From DATAJX01 sp036261915 (GTDB lineage: Bacteria; Pseudomonadota; Alphaproteobacteria; UBA2136; UBA6156), in NCBI GenBank assembly GCA_036261915.1, contig DATAJX010000004.1:155061-219060 (forward strand): DNA of 64,000 bases. Direction: 5' to 3'. Position numbers and translations under genes: made by a program. The notes under the pieces were generated by a model. That model was not told the DNA's origin, did not search any database, and saw only the letters and a list, made by a program, of their open reading frames with translations. Positions 1-10,017 of the stretch are shown piece after piece (the first letter of the stretch is position 1; each line of letters starts with the position of its first letter).

Positions 1-728
1 CTTCCATTTCCATGTTGGCCAGTTCCTGCCGGGTGTTGATGCCCATCAGCTCGCGCGTGGCCTCCACCGGCACAACGTTCACCTTCAGCTTGGCCTTGGC
101 GGCCAGTTCAATGATGTCGGTCAGGTACAATTCGCCCTGCTTGTTGTTGGGCTTAAGCTGACGCAGCAGCGGCCACAGGGCGGCGGCGGGCAGGGTGTAA
201 ATGCCGGGGTTGGCGGTGGTGGTTTTGCGTTGGGCGGGCGTGCAATCCTTTTCTTCCACGTTCACCCATGCGCCGCCCTTTTTGAACAACCGGCCAAACC
301 CGGTCGGGTCGGCCACGTCGGCGGCCAGCAGGGTTAAACCTTTCGCATTCTTTGCAGAGGCTTCCACCAGCGCGGGCAGGGTGTGCGGGCAGCTGTTCAG
401 CATCACGTCGCCATACACCACCAGCACGTTGCCTTTAAAATCCTTCAGCGCGGCCTCGCACGCCAGCACGGCGCTGCCGGTGCCGTTCTGCTGCTTCTGC
501 AAAACATATTCCACGGCGGGGAAGGCGCCCCTGGTCGCGGCCTCCACCTTGTCGGCGCCAAAGCCCACCACCACCAGCGTGCGCGCGGGCTCCAAACGCT
601 CTACCGCACCCAGCACGTGGTGCAGCATGGGGGTGCCCGCCACCGGGTGCAAAACCTTGGGCAGTTCGCTCTTCATGCGCGTGCCCTTGCCGGCGGCTAA
701 AACAATAACGGCTAATTCGTTCTTCATG
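1..728 (-). CDS. glmU: GlmU N-terminal uridyltransferase domain (partial, 3' end outside window)
   Basis: This is the N-terminal nucleotidyltransferase part of bifunctional GlmU, which makes UDP-N-acetylglucosamine for peptidoglycan and LPS in the cytoplasm. The ATG at 728 opens MKNELAVIVLAAGKGTRMKS, containing the signature LAAGKGTRM. Further family features are KVLHPVAGTPML, the QNGTGSAV stretch, VYGDV with the metal-binding Asp, NPGIY and LYLTDIIELA. About 242 codons are present before the left edge, so the C-terminal left-handed beta-helix acetyltransferase domain is not visible. A stand-alone uridyltransferase of the same fold is the only alternative. It lies 25 bp downstream of the DUF1294 gene on the same strand. 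Confidence 0.9.
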
Positions 729-753
729 TGCTGCTTATACCCGGTTTTACCTG

Positions 754-1113
754 TTAAATGAAAGCCTTGACCTGCGGCCAAAAGTACCAAAGCAGCCCGG
801 CCTGAACCACCATCACGCCGCACATCTGCACAATAAAGCTTTGCTTGGCGGTTTTGTGGCGGAACAGGAACCGCCCGCCCAGCAGCGCCGGGCTGGCCCC
901 GGCCAATGCCAGTAGCAGCAGGGTGCTTTCGGGGGTGCGGCGTCCCTTCTTCACCGCCGCCAGCTTGTCCTTGGCCAGCAGGGCCAGCAGGTTCAGGTTG
1001 GCGTAAAAAAGCCACCACCAGATGCCGCCGCCACCCGCGTAGTGCACGGCCACCAGCGTCAGTGCGGCAGGAACACCCAGCGCCACCAGCAACGAACTCA
1101 ACTTGATCGACAT
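754..1113 (-). CDS. DUF1294 family small membrane protein
   Basis: A 119-residue hydrophobic protein with roughly three to four membrane segments (about residues 5-25, 32-45, 63-80 and 95-113). The family features of DUF1294 are present: YANLNLLALLAKDK, then a basic stretch with RRTPE, and FRHKTAKQSF near the C terminus. Biochemical function is unknown for the family. It sits just upstream of glmU on the same strand, possibly cotranscribed, although the pairing suggests no specific role. Confidence 0.8.
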   Translation of the reverse strand: MSIKLSSLLVALGVPAALTLVAVHYAGGGGIWWWLFYANLNLLALLAKDKLAAVKKGRRTPESTLLLLALAGASPALLGGRFLFRHKTAKQSFIVQMCGVMVVQAGLLWYFWPQVKAFI

Positions 1114-1232
1114 GCCGCCAAGCTAAGGCTTTGGCCCGCCAAGGTAAAGTGAGTGGATTGTCACAGGGGGTAGGGCAAAGGGTGGTGCGGGGGTGCCAAA
1201 AGCCCCGGTTAACTGTTTAAAATCGCCCCGAT

Positions 1233-1847
1233 ATGAGTAAACAAACGCGACGCCAAGCGCTCCACCTGTTATTTGCCGCCGCCATGGCGCCTTGCCTGGC
1301 GCAGGCTGCCCCCGTTGCGGCCGGTAAAACCGTCACGGTGCAAAAGCCCGCCGTGGTGGCCGAGCCCATTCCCTCCGACGCCGAAGCCGAAGCCGCTTTC
1401 GCCGCCGCGCAAAAAGCCTACCAGAACGTGCAGCAAACTCCGCAGCCCAAAGCCGCCCCCACGGTCAAGGTCGACGATGGCTCGCCGCAGGTGGTGGTGT
1501 TCTCCGACCCCATGCAGCAGATCGTGCCCGGCACCGACCGCCCCAAAAACGTGTCGCTCGAAAACATCCGCGTGGTGGTCGACGTCGAAAACGACAGCCT
1601 GCGCGAGATCATGTACAAGGTCATCGCCCAGGCCGCCAAGCACACCGGCCCGTGGCAGGTCAAATGGCGCCTCAAGCCCGAAAACATGGGCGTGATGGAC
1701 GAGCGCGTGAACCTCACCGCCGAAGCCAAGTTCTCCGATTTCGTCGACCTGCTCACCGACCGCGTGAAGAACATGACCGGCGTGCAGCTTTTCATCACCA
1801 CCTTTAACGAATCCCGAATAATCATGGTGGCAGACACCTATTACTAA
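1233..1847 (+). CDS. Secreted DotD/TcpQ-like partner of secretin
   Basis: A 204-residue exported protein. The N terminus MSKQTRRQALHLLFAAAMAP carries twin arginines followed by a hydrophobic core ending near AQA, so export may be Tat-type or Sec-type. An Ala/Pro-rich linker covers residues 30-85. The C-terminal half (about 105-204) has an STN/N0-like pattern: SLREIMYKVIAQAA, GPWQVKWRLKP, then SDFVDLLTDRVKN. This resembles TcpQ or DotD proteins that bind the periplasmic N-domains of type IVb pilus or Dot/Icm secretins. The secretin gene starts 16 bp downstream, which supports the role. The family assignment is by pattern only. Confidence 0.6.
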   Translation: MSKQTRRQALHLLFAAAMAPCLAQAAPVAAGKTVTVQKPAVVAEPIPSDAEAEAAFAAAQKAYQNVQQTPQPKAAPTVKVDDGSPQVVVFSDPMQQIVPGTDRPKNVSLENIRVVVDVENDSLREIMYKVIAQAAKHTGPWQVKWRLKPENMGVMDERVNLTAEAKFSDFVDLLTDRVKNMTGVQLFITTFNESRIIMVADTYY

Positions 1848-1863
1848 AGGCCGGAGCAAAAAC

Positions 1864-3654
1864 ATGAAAAACATCTTCACGCGCGTCGCCCTGGTTGGCC
1901 TGATGGCCCCGTTAGCGCTTCTGGCCGCCTGCGCCGGGTTCGACGACCAGGTCCGCCCGCCCACCGAGCAAGAGCTTCAAGACGCCCGCAGCACCATCAA
2001 GCCGCAAAGCGCCCTGCGCGAAGGCGTGTTCAACATGCAGCGCGTGCAAAACGGCAGCACCGTGCGCGTCAAAACCGAGATCCGCCTCAAAAAGCCCGAC
2101 CTCCCGGCTTTCGACGTCGCCTACATCAGCCGCGACCTCGAGCAGATCGTGCTCGAACTCGCCAACGCGGCGGGCGAAAGCGTGGTCATCCCGCAATCCC
2201 TGCGCGGCCAGTCGGTCACGCTGGTGCACAGCGGCGCCAACTTCCCCGAAATGCTCGACCTGGTGCTCAACAAAGCGGGCTACAGCTACAACTACGTCAA
2301 CGGCGTGTTCTACATCACACGCTACCCGGTGCGTAACTATATCCTCGAGGTCGCGCAGGGTAACCGCAAGGGCTCCATCACCAGCAAGGCCGAATTGTCG
2401 CCCGAACTCGCCGCCGGCGCCACCACCAACGGCACCAGCGCCGAACTCGACAGCGACTACTCCGACGAACTCTGGGGCCAGGTGAAGGAAACGCTCGACC
2501 AGCTCGTCAAGGTCGGCGCCACCAACAGCGTGGCGGGCTCGGCGCTCAACGCCACCGGCTTCACCGCCAGCGGCCAGCTGCTCACCGCCTCGGTGTCGGC
2601 CAGCAACCCCAACGGCATCCTGCCGCCGCCCGAGGTCGCCGGCGCCAAGCAAGACACCAGCATCATCAAAAACACCACGTCGGTGTCGTTCACCACCAGC
2701 AACGTTGTGGCCGGCGGCACATCCACGCCCGCCGTCACCGTGCCTGCGGGCACCGACCACATGGCCGCGGCCGAAACCGACACCACGCCGTGGTTCAAGA
2801 TCACCCAAAGCGCGGGCATGCTTACCGTGCGCGCCAGCCCCGAGGCCCACCGCCAGATCGAGAACTACCTCGAAGAAGTGCAAGCCACCGCGCTGCGCCA
2901 GGTCATCGTCGAAGCCCGCATCGTGGCGCTCATTCGCAGCAAAACCACCGACCGCGGCGTCGACCTCACCAGCAACGCGGCAGGCCGCATCCTCGGCAGC
3001 GCGCTGGGCAGCGTGGGCTTCCACGCCACCGACCCCGTGGCCGCGGCCACGGCCGCGGGCGGCTTCTTCACCCTGCAAAGCAACGGCGGCGACATCAACC
3101 TGGTGCTGCAATCGCTCTCCACGCTGGGCGACGTCTACACCATCAGCACGCCCACGCTGCTGGCCCGCAACAACCAGCTCAGCCGCGTCAGCGTCACCCG
3201 CCAACTGGGCTATGCCGAAACCGAGGTCAGCCAAAACACCACCAGCACCGGCGACGTGGTCATCGGCAGCCGTCAGGATAAGGCCAAGTTCAAAAACTCG
3301 GGTACGGTCATGAGCGTGCTGCCCTTCATCGGCCGCAACCGCGTGCAAATGCGCTTCCGCCTCACCGTGGCCACCAAGTCGGGCGATACCACCATCCGCA
3401 CCTCCATCGGCAACACCACGCCGGTGGCCAACCTGGTGCCCAACATGGCCAACAACGTGGTCGACCAGGACATGGTGCTCGAATACGGCCGCGTCTACGC
3501 CATCGGCGGTCTGGTCGAAAACAACACCAACATCGCCGAAAGCTACGAGCCCAACCTGCGCCAGATCCCCGGCGTGGGCGAGATCTTCCAGCGCGCCAAA
3601 AACCAGGGTCAGGATACCGAATTCCTCATCCTGCTGAAGATCAGCCGCTCGTAA
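1864..3654 (+). CDS. Type IVb pilus / PilN-like outer-membrane lipoprotein secretin
   Basis: A 596-residue lipoprotein whose signal peptide ends in the lipobox LLAAC (Cys about residue 22). It is followed by N0/N1-type domains, including LEQIVLELANAAGESVVIPQ at about 91-110, and a Thr/Ser/Gly-rich middle. The C-terminal secretin gate has the signature VYAIGGLVENN ... PNLRQIPGVGEIFQ. It should form a multimeric outer-membrane channel for a type IVb pilus or related machine. No ATPase, platform protein or pilin gene is in the window, so the rest of the machine must be elsewhere. It forms an operon with the DotD/TcpQ-like gene upstream and the transpeptidase downstream. Confidence 0.82.
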   Translation: MKNIFTRVALVGLMAPLALLAACAGFDDQVRPPTEQELQDARSTIKPQSALREGVFNMQRVQNGSTVRVKTEIRLKKPDLPAFDVAYISRDLEQIVLELANAAGESVVIPQSLRGQSVTLVHSGANFPEMLDLVLNKAGYSYNYVNGVFYITRYPVRNYILEVAQGNRKGSITSKAELSPELAAGATTNGTSAELDSDYSDELWGQVKETLDQLVKVGATNSVAGSALNATGFTASGQLLTASVSASNPNGILPPPEVAGAKQDTSIIKNTTSVSFTTSNVVAGGTSTPAVTVPAGTDHMAAAETDTTPWFKITQSAGMLTVRASPEAHRQIENYLEEVQATALRQVIVEARIVALIRSKTTDRGVDLTSNAAGRILGSALGSVGFHATDPVAAATAAGGFFTLQSNGGDINLVLQSLSTLGDVYTISTPTLLARNNQLSRVSVTRQLGYAETEVSQNTTSTGDVVIGSRQDKAKFKNSGTVMSVLPFIGRNRVQMRFRLTVATKSGDTTIRTSIGNTTPVANLVPNMANNVVDQDMVLEYGRVYAIGGLVENNTNIAESYEPNLRQIPGVGEIFQRAKNQGQDTEFLILLKISRS

Positions 3655-3669
3655 AAAAGGGGCGGGGGC

Positions 3670-4197
3670 ATGGCGGTCGTCGAAGTCTTCTGCCGCATCG
3701 GCTCCTCGCACGCCACGGTGCGGTTCAACGGTCACGAATACCCCGCGCTCATCGGCGCCGGCGGGCCCATCATGCCGCACGATAAACGCGAGGGCGACGG
3801 CTACACGCCCTTGGGCCGCTACCCGCTGCTGCAAGGCTTCTACCGGGCCGATCGCGGCCCCCAGCCCAACGAAACCTTCGAGTGGCACGTCATCAAACCC
3901 GGCGACAGCTGGAACGAAGACCCGCACAGCGATAATTACAACCAGCTCGAGTTCATCAACCCGAAAGAACTGGGCGAGGGCGGCATGTGGAAAAGCGGCC
4001 CGCAGCGCGACGTGCTCATCATCATCGGCTACAACATTAATCCCATCGTGGCGGGCAAGGGCAGCGCGCTCTACATCCACCCTACGCCGCCGGGCGCGCG
4101 CGAATCCCGCGGCTGCGTCATGCTCAGCCTCGAAGACACCCGCACCATCGCCGGGCAGCTCAAACCGGGCGACGAGATCGACATCCAGCTCACATAA
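3670..4197 (+). CDS. YkuD-type L,D-transpeptidase family protein
   Basis: A 175-residue protein matching the YkuD-like family of COG3786. The active-site block is YIHPTPPGARESRGCVML, giving the catalytic His and Cys (SRGC). Upstream blocks typical of the family are the substrate-loop region GDGYTPLGRYPL and WNEDPHSDNYNQL. Such enzymes cross-link or trim peptidoglycan stems. No signal peptide is evident, which is also usual for several COG3786 members. It starts 15 bp after the secretin stop, so it is likely cotranscribed and may adjust the wall where the secretin crosses it (inference). A bidirectional terminator follows. Confidence 0.8.
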   Translation: MAVVEVFCRIGSSHATVRFNGHEYPALIGAGGPIMPHDKREGDGYTPLGRYPLLQGFYRADRGPQPNETFEWHVIKPGDSWNEDPHSDNYNQLEFINPKELGEGGMWKSGPQRDVLIIIGYNINPIVAGKGSALYIHPTPPGARESRGCVMLSLEDTRTIAGQLKPGDEIDIQLT

Positions 4198-4226
4198 AAA
4201 AGCCTCCCCAACGGGGAGGCTTTTTT
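4196..4226. terminator. Bidirectional Rho-independent terminator
   Basis: The stem GCCTCCCC / GGGGAGGC has a 3-nt loop, A-rich flank on the left and T6 on the right. It serves the transpeptidase operon on the plus strand and rpsD on the minus strand. Confidence 0.85.
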
Positions 4227-4238
4227 CGGTGTGCCGGT

Positions 4239-4886
4239 TTATCGGCTGTAGAATTCAACCACCAGGTTGGGGTTCATCTGCACCGGGTAAGGTACGTCGT
4301 CCAGCGTGGGCAGGCGCACAAAGGTGCCCTTGAACGCGGCGGGCTCGAACGTCAGGTACTCCGGCACCTGGCGGGCCATCTTGCCCACGGTGTCGATCGC
4401 AAGGGCCAGGCCCTTGCTGTTGTCGCGCAGTTCAATGGTGTCGCCGGGCTCGCACACGTAGCTGGCAATGTTCACGGGCTTGCCGTTCACCAGCACGTGC
4501 TTGTGGTTCACCAGTTGGCGCGCGGCAAACATGGTGGGGGCAATGTTCAGGCGGTACAGCACGGTGTCCAGGCGGCTTTCCAGCAGGCCTACCAGCAATT
4601 CGCTGGTGTCGCCCTTCATGCGGGCGGCTTTTTCGTAAATGTTGCGGAACTGGCGTTCGCCGATGTTGGCGTAGTAGCCCTTCAGCTTTTGCTTTTCGCG
4701 CATCTGCACGCCGTAGTCGGTCAGCTTCTTGCGGCGGGCGCCGTGCTGGCCGGGGCCTACCGGGCGCTTGTTCACCGATGCCTTGTCGGCACCCCACAGG
4801 TTTTCGCCAAGGCGGCGGCCCAGCTTGTCCTTCGGGCGGGTACGGCTGGTATAGCTCGGCCCGTGTACGGTTTTTGGCTTGGTCAT
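4239..4886 (-). CDS. rpsD: 30S ribosomal protein S4
   Basis: A 215-residue S4 protein, an early 16S rRNA binder and part of the 30S body. Typical blocks are GPGQHGARRKKLTDYG, KQKLKGYY, ERQFRNIYEKA, the S4 RNA-binding domain (ESRLDTVLYRLN, RQLVNHKHVLVNGKPVNI) and the C-terminal NPNLVVEFYSR. The start at 4886 gives MTKPKTVHGPSYTSRTRPKD, which matches family length. The reading frame runs further upstream but without family similarity. It stands alone here, away from the main ribosomal protein operons. Confidence 0.97.
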   Translation of the reverse strand: MTKPKTVHGPSYTSRTRPKDKLGRRLGENLWGADKASVNKRPVGPGQHGARRKKLTDYGVQMREKQKLKGYYANIGERQFRNIYEKAARMKGDTSELLVGLLESRLDTVLYRLNIAPTMFAARQLVNHKHVLVNGKPVNIASYVCEPGDTIELRDNSKGLALAIDTVGKMARQVPEYLTFEPAAFKGTFVRLPTLDDVPYPVQMNPNLVVEFYSR

Positions 4887-4966
4887 AATAACGTGTCCTT
4901 CGTCTGTTTCTCGTCCTGCAACATATCGGTTCAGCCGGAATGGTCGGATTTCATTGCCTCGGCAAC

Positions 4967-4992
4967 AAAACACCCCCGGGTTGCGGGGGTGT
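4967..4992 (-). terminator. Rho-independent terminator
   Basis: On the minus strand the stem ACACCCCCG / CGGGGGTGT is followed by a T-rich tract. It ends the 5036-5440 gene just before rpsD. Confidence 0.7.
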
Positions 4993-5035
4993 CCTAGGTC
5001 ATTTCGCATGGCAGGTCAAGCCTTTACCGGGGCAG

Positions 5036-5440
5036 TTACCGGTAGTCGTCAAGGCGCAAAACCTTGGCACCAACCGTCACCGGGGGCGGGGCGGGGGGCA
5101 GCAAACCCATGTAGCCGTTCATGCGGGCGGCCAGGTGCATGGCGTAAGGGTGTTCTTCCAGTCCGTACAGCTCCAGCCAGTAAAAAAACTGGTCCGACTG
5201 CTCCCTTATGGCCAAAAACAGCTCGTCATTGGCCTCGTTGGCCGCTTCGCTGAAGGGCCGCAAGACCCGCCGGGCGGCAGGGCTATGCCATGGGTCGCGG
5301 TCCATCAGGTCAAACTCGCGGTCGCAGGCTTTTTCGCGGTCTTCGGCCAGCCATTTGGCGCGGGCCACAATGTTCACGCATTCTTCCATGGCACGGAGTT
5401 CGGCTTCGGCCGGGTCGCCCGGCGTATAGGTGAGGGTCAT
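5036..5440 (-). CDS. Hypothetical protein, Glu/Ala-rich, helical
   Basis: A 134-residue protein with no family I recognise. The start at 5440 is supported by AAGGA about 8 nt upstream, and the frame upstream of it looks non-coding. The sequence is acidic and probably all-helical (AEAELRAMEECVNIVARAKW, EANDELFLAIREQSDQFFYW), ending in a Pro-rich segment PPAPPPV. It has no signal peptide or membrane segment. It is the first of three consecutive minus-strand genes that each have their own terminator. Its upstream region shares a 12-bp element with the next gene. Confidence 0.6.
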   Translation of the reverse strand: MTLTYTPGDPAEAELRAMEECVNIVARAKWLAEDREKACDREFDLMDRDPWHSPAARRVLRPFSEAANEANDELFLAIREQSDQFFYWLELYGLEEHPYAMHLAARMNGYMGLLPPAPPPVTVGAKVLRLDDYR

Positions 5441-5471
5441 GGGTTTTTCCTTGAAAAGTGAAGGCTTAAGA

Positions 5472-5483
5472 TACCCCCTATAT
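5472..5483 (-). promoter_or_regulatory. Shared promoter-like element, copy A
   Basis: On the minus strand it reads ATATAGGGGGTA and lies about 31 nt upstream of the start at 5440. Copy B at 6043-6054 differs at one base. The TATATAG core may be a -10 element. No good -35 is obvious. Confidence 0.4.
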
Positions 5484-5516
5484 AGGCCCGCCAAGGCCCC
5501 GCGCCAACCCCGGCAC

Positions 5517-5555
5517 AAAAAAAGCCGGTTCTGAACATCAGAACCGGCCTTTTTC
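5517..5555 (-). terminator. Strong Rho-independent terminator
   Basis: A 10-bp perfect stem GCCGGTTCTG / CAGAACCGGC with loop AACAT is flanked by A and T tracts. On the minus strand it follows the stop of the 5557-5994 gene. Confidence 0.85.
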
Positions 5556-5556
5556 G

Positions 5557-5994
5557 CTATTTGTAGAGGTACAGCCGCTCACCCGCCGCCTTCAGTTGAA
5601 CGAAGGTGTTGGTGGGCGATTCCGGCCCGGCAGGCGGCTTTTCAGTCCGCCCCGTGGCCTTGAACAGACCATAGCGGTCAGTCATCTGGCTCAGCATTTC
5701 GCGCTGTTCGTCGATGCTGGCCAACTGCTGGATGGCCGGGTTGAGCCGCCAGACCGAGTTCGCATGCTGGATCTTCAGGATCAGCAAACGGCGGTCGTCC
5801 GAGGTCAGTTCGCCGGTCTTGTACATGCTGCGGCGCACGTGGGTCAGCTTTGTGTTGCTGCCCGGCAGTTCGCCGGTGATCACGCGGGCTTCGGTCACCA
5901 GCTCTATGTACTGGTCAATCGAGCGCTGCTGGTTGGTCAGGTGCACAATGCCGGTTTCGCTGGGCGTTCCGGTAAAGTTGTAAATCTTGGCCAT
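5557..5994 (-). CDS. Hypothetical protein
   Basis: A 145-residue soluble protein without a recognised domain. The start at 5994 (MAKIYNFTGTPSETG) is preceded by GGAGAATTCCC. It is predicted helical through SIDQYIELVTEARVITGELP and SDDRRLLILKIQHANSVWRL. No signal peptide or membrane segment is present. Its own terminator directly follows. The upstream region carries copy B of the ATATAG(A/G)GGGTA element, which suggests coregulation with the 5036-5440 gene. Function unknown. Confidence 0.6.
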   Translation of the reverse strand: MAKIYNFTGTPSETGIVHLTNQQRSIDQYIELVTEARVITGELPGSNTKLTHVRRSMYKTGELTSDDRRLLILKIQHANSVWRLNPAIQQLASIDEQREMLSQMTDRYGLFKATGRTEKPPAGPESPTNTFVQLKAAGERLYLYK

Positions 5995-6042
5995 GGGAAT
6001 TCTCCAAAGTGAGGCCTTCACAAACGCGATGAAAACTAAGGT

Positions 6043-6054
6043 TACCCTCTATAT
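6043..6054 (-). promoter_or_regulatory. Shared promoter-like element, copy B
   Basis: On the minus strand it reads ATATAGAGGGTA, 11 of 12 bases identical to copy A at 5472-5483. It lies about 48 nt upstream of the start at 5994. Confidence 0.4.
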
Positions 6055-6069
6055 GGGGTGCAAAAGGCC

Positions 6070-6098
6070 AAAAAGAAAGCCCCCGTGGGGGCTTTCTT
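6070..6098 (-). terminator. Rho-independent terminator overlapping a stop codon
   Basis: The stem AAGAAAGCCCCC / GGGGGCTTTCTT is followed on the minus strand by T5. The stop codon of the 6097-6828 gene lies within the stem. Confidence 0.85.
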
Positions 6099-6828
6099 AG
6101 CGTTTGGGCCTAAAAGTATCGTCCAGGATCTCCCGGGCAACGCCAAAAGGCGTGTTGGCAAGCCACTGGTGGCCATATTCAAAGCGTTTCAGGGCGGTCT
6201 GGGCCTCCAAATAGCGCTTTTTGGCCGGGTCGTGGGCCTTGCAGCCGTCATAACGCCAGTATTCCAGCCACCAGACGGTTTTGCTGAACAGGTCGATAGC
6301 CTGTACCTCAGCCTCGCCCGGCACCAGTTTCAGGCATTCCAGGGTCACCTCTTCAAGGTAGTCCTTGCCCGTTTCTGCATGGCGGCAATCCAGCCTGAAC
6401 AAGGCTTCCTCGTACACCCGGTTGCGGTGGGCAAGGGTGTCCACTTCCAGCGGCAGCAGGGGCAGGGGCCCCAGCAGCCGTTCCCGTATGGGCAGCCATT
6501 CTTCAATGCCTTCCCACACATGGTAGTGCTTGGCCTTGGCCGGGTCGCGGTGGGCGTCCATCAGGTGCGCCACGCCGTTTTCCTCGGCAATGCGCAGGTC
6601 ATTGCTTTTGGGGTGCCGGGCGGCAAGCGCGGCATCCCACACGGCATCGGCCAGGCGCAACGCGGGCGGGCCCGCCTGCACCTTCGAGGCATCGACGTGG
6701 AATTTCACCAGCCCATAGCCGTCCTCCCGCCAGTACCGGCAGGCAAAGGCCATCTTCCAGCGCGCGCGGCGCATATGTTTGGCTTGCAGGTTATCGCCCT
6801 CGGGGGGCGCCATCACATGGTAATTCAT
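6097..6828 (-). CDS. Hypothetical protein, Trp/Arg-rich
   Basis: A 243-residue protein with no recognised family. It is rich in Trp, His and Arg (KHYHVWEGIEEWLPIRERLL, KTVWWLEYWRYDGCKAHDPA). No signal peptide, membrane helix or nucleotide-binding motif is visible. The predicted secondary structure is mainly helical. The start at 6828 is the first Met, and an imperfect palindrome AACCCTGAGGGTT lies immediately upstream, possibly an operator. Third of the three consecutive unknown minus-strand genes before uvrB. Confidence 0.6.
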   Translation of the reverse strand: MNYHVMAPPEGDNLQAKHMRRARWKMAFACRYWREDGYGLVKFHVDASKVQAGPPALRLADAVWDAALAARHPKSNDLRIAEENGVAHLMDAHRDPAKAKHYHVWEGIEEWLPIRERLLGPLPLLPLEVDTLAHRNRVYEEALFRLDCRHAETGKDYLEEVTLECLKLVPGEAEVQAIDLFSKTVWWLEYWRYDGCKAHDPAKKRYLEAQTALKRFEYGHQWLANTPFGVAREILDDTFRPKR

Positions 6829-6946
6829 GGGGTAACCCTCAGGGTTGTATCGCCCCGCAGAGCGGAACGTTAAAAACGGATGTGGTTTCGCCGGCTAATA
6901 TGGGCGCTTGGTTGACGAACACAAGGCCCCGGGCGTAACAACACAC

Positions 6947-8986
<2,040 letters not shown>

Positions 8987-9000
8987 ATAATTAGATATTA

Positions 9001-9732
9001 TTAAAAGGGAATTTCATCGTCTATAGGTATTAAGGGCTTAGGGGATTTATCTTCGATAAGCTTCGGGCGATCGCTAACAGTTAAAATTTCGATCTTAATA
9101 ACGCCCGAAGTAAAAGCAGACATAATTCGCTCTAATTGCGTTACCGCTGGTTCAATATTTCCTGCAAATTCTCGAATAACTTTAGATAGATCAATAAATC
9201 TTGAAAAGGCAGCATCAAGCGTTGTTCTATCCCTATCAACTTCAGACGCTAATGAGGCTATTCCTCTGAAAATAGCATCTTTCTTATTTTGATCTGTAAT
9301 TTCTTGATTCACAATTTTTCTAATAATATCAAGATGGCTATGGATCTCAGTTTTAAAAGATGCCCCAATTGAAATGAGAGTCCCTGCTTGGCCAGTAGCT
9401 TCTCTCTTTTGTCTTAATAGAAAACGAGTTTTTGTGTAATGAACTTTGCTTTTGAATTCACTGAAAATTCTGGGAAAATCGTGGCCTTTATATTCTGTAA
9501 TATTTTTTACATCTAATTTTATATCGTACTCATCGATAAATGCTAAAATTGCCTGAACATAATGACGTTCAGGTTCATATGAGCCAATGTAATTATGATC
9601 TCTATCAAAGTTATCGCTATTATCTCGATCGTATTTTCTATCAATTTCGAGTTGCTCTTGGGTCATACTTTCAAACGCGATAAAGGCCTCTTCAGTACCG
9701 TGTGCCATATCGAGTAAATCTAAGCCCTTCAT
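9001..9732 (-). CDS. AT-rich hypothetical protein paired with XRE regulator
   Basis: A 243-residue protein of unknown family. The N-terminal 60 residues are very charged (EIDRKYDRDNSDNFDRDHNY). The middle and C-terminal parts look helical or coiled-coil (HSHLDIIRKIVNQEITDQNK, EVDRDRTTLDAAFSRFIDLS). No catalytic motif is recognised. Base composition is far more AT-rich than in uvrB or downstream genes, suggesting horizontal acquisition. Its ATG begins one base after the stop of the XRE gene (TAATATG), so translation is probably coupled. The pair could be an antitoxin-toxin, phage-defence or regulatory unit, but nothing in the sequence decides this. Confidence 0.7.
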   Translation of the reverse strand: MKGLDLLDMAHGTEEAFIAFESMTQEQLEIDRKYDRDNSDNFDRDHNYIGSYEPERHYVQAILAFIDEYDIKLDVKNITEYKGHDFPRIFSEFKSKVHYTKTRFLLRQKREATGQAGTLISIGASFKTEIHSHLDIIRKIVNQEITDQNKKDAIFRGIASLASEVDRDRTTLDAAFSRFIDLSKVIREFAGNIEPAVTQLERIMSAFTSGVIKIEILTVSDRPKLIEDKSPKPLIPIDDEIPF

Positions 9733-9733
9733 A

Positions 9734-9958
9734 TTACCCCCTCATCAAATCCCTTAAACTAACCCCAAGCGCCTCAGCCAACTTCAAACAATTAAGCAGG
9801 GAAGGGTGGTTAATCCCGCGCTCGATAAAGCTGATGGCGGTGCGGTGCAGCCCGGCCTTCACGGCCAGCTTTTCGTAGCTCAAACCCTGCTTCTTACGCT
9901 CGGCGCGCAGCCGCTCGATCACGGCCTTTTCAATTCGTTCAACATCAGTCAGGGGCAT
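9734..9958 (-). CDS. XRE-family helix-turn-helix regulator
   Basis: A 74-residue DNA-binding protein consisting almost entirely of a Cro/CI-type HTH: RAERKKQGLSYEKLAVKAGL, then HRTAISFIERGINHPSLLN and LAEALGVSLRDLM. Small XRE proteins of this size act as autorepressors or antitoxins. It is the first gene of a two-gene operon, and the promoter upstream has a perfect inverted repeat filling its spacer, consistent with autoregulation. Its own base composition is closer to the GC-rich chromosome than the partner gene's. Confidence 0.85.
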   Translation of the reverse strand: MPLTDVERIEKAVIERLRAERKKQGLSYEKLAVKAGLHRTAISFIERGINHPSLLNCLKLAEALGVSLRDLMRG

Positions 9959-9987
9959 GCCAAAATACTGGCAGGTTGACCTTTAAG

Positions 9988-10017
9988 ATTATATGATAGT
10001 ATTCTATCATAATGCAA
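9988..10017 (-). promoter_or_regulatory. Promoter with palindromic operator for XRE operon
   Basis: On the minus strand there is -35 TTGCAT (10012-10017), an 18-bp spacer and a perfect -10 TATAAT (9988-9993). A perfect inverted repeat TATGATAG-TATT-CTATCATA (9992-10011) occupies the spacer, the classic position for an autorepressor operator. The XRE start is about 30 bp downstream of the -10. Confidence 0.75.

Noticed and set aside
1912..4080. A 722-codon open frame antisense to the secretin and transpeptidase genes
   Set aside because: It is an artefact of C-ending codons in the plus-strand genes. Its His/Val/Gly/Ala/Asp-rich translation has no family features.
6840..6946. A LexA box upstream of uvrB
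   Set aside because: No GTTC-N7-GTTC-type or other clear SOS operator was found by eye.
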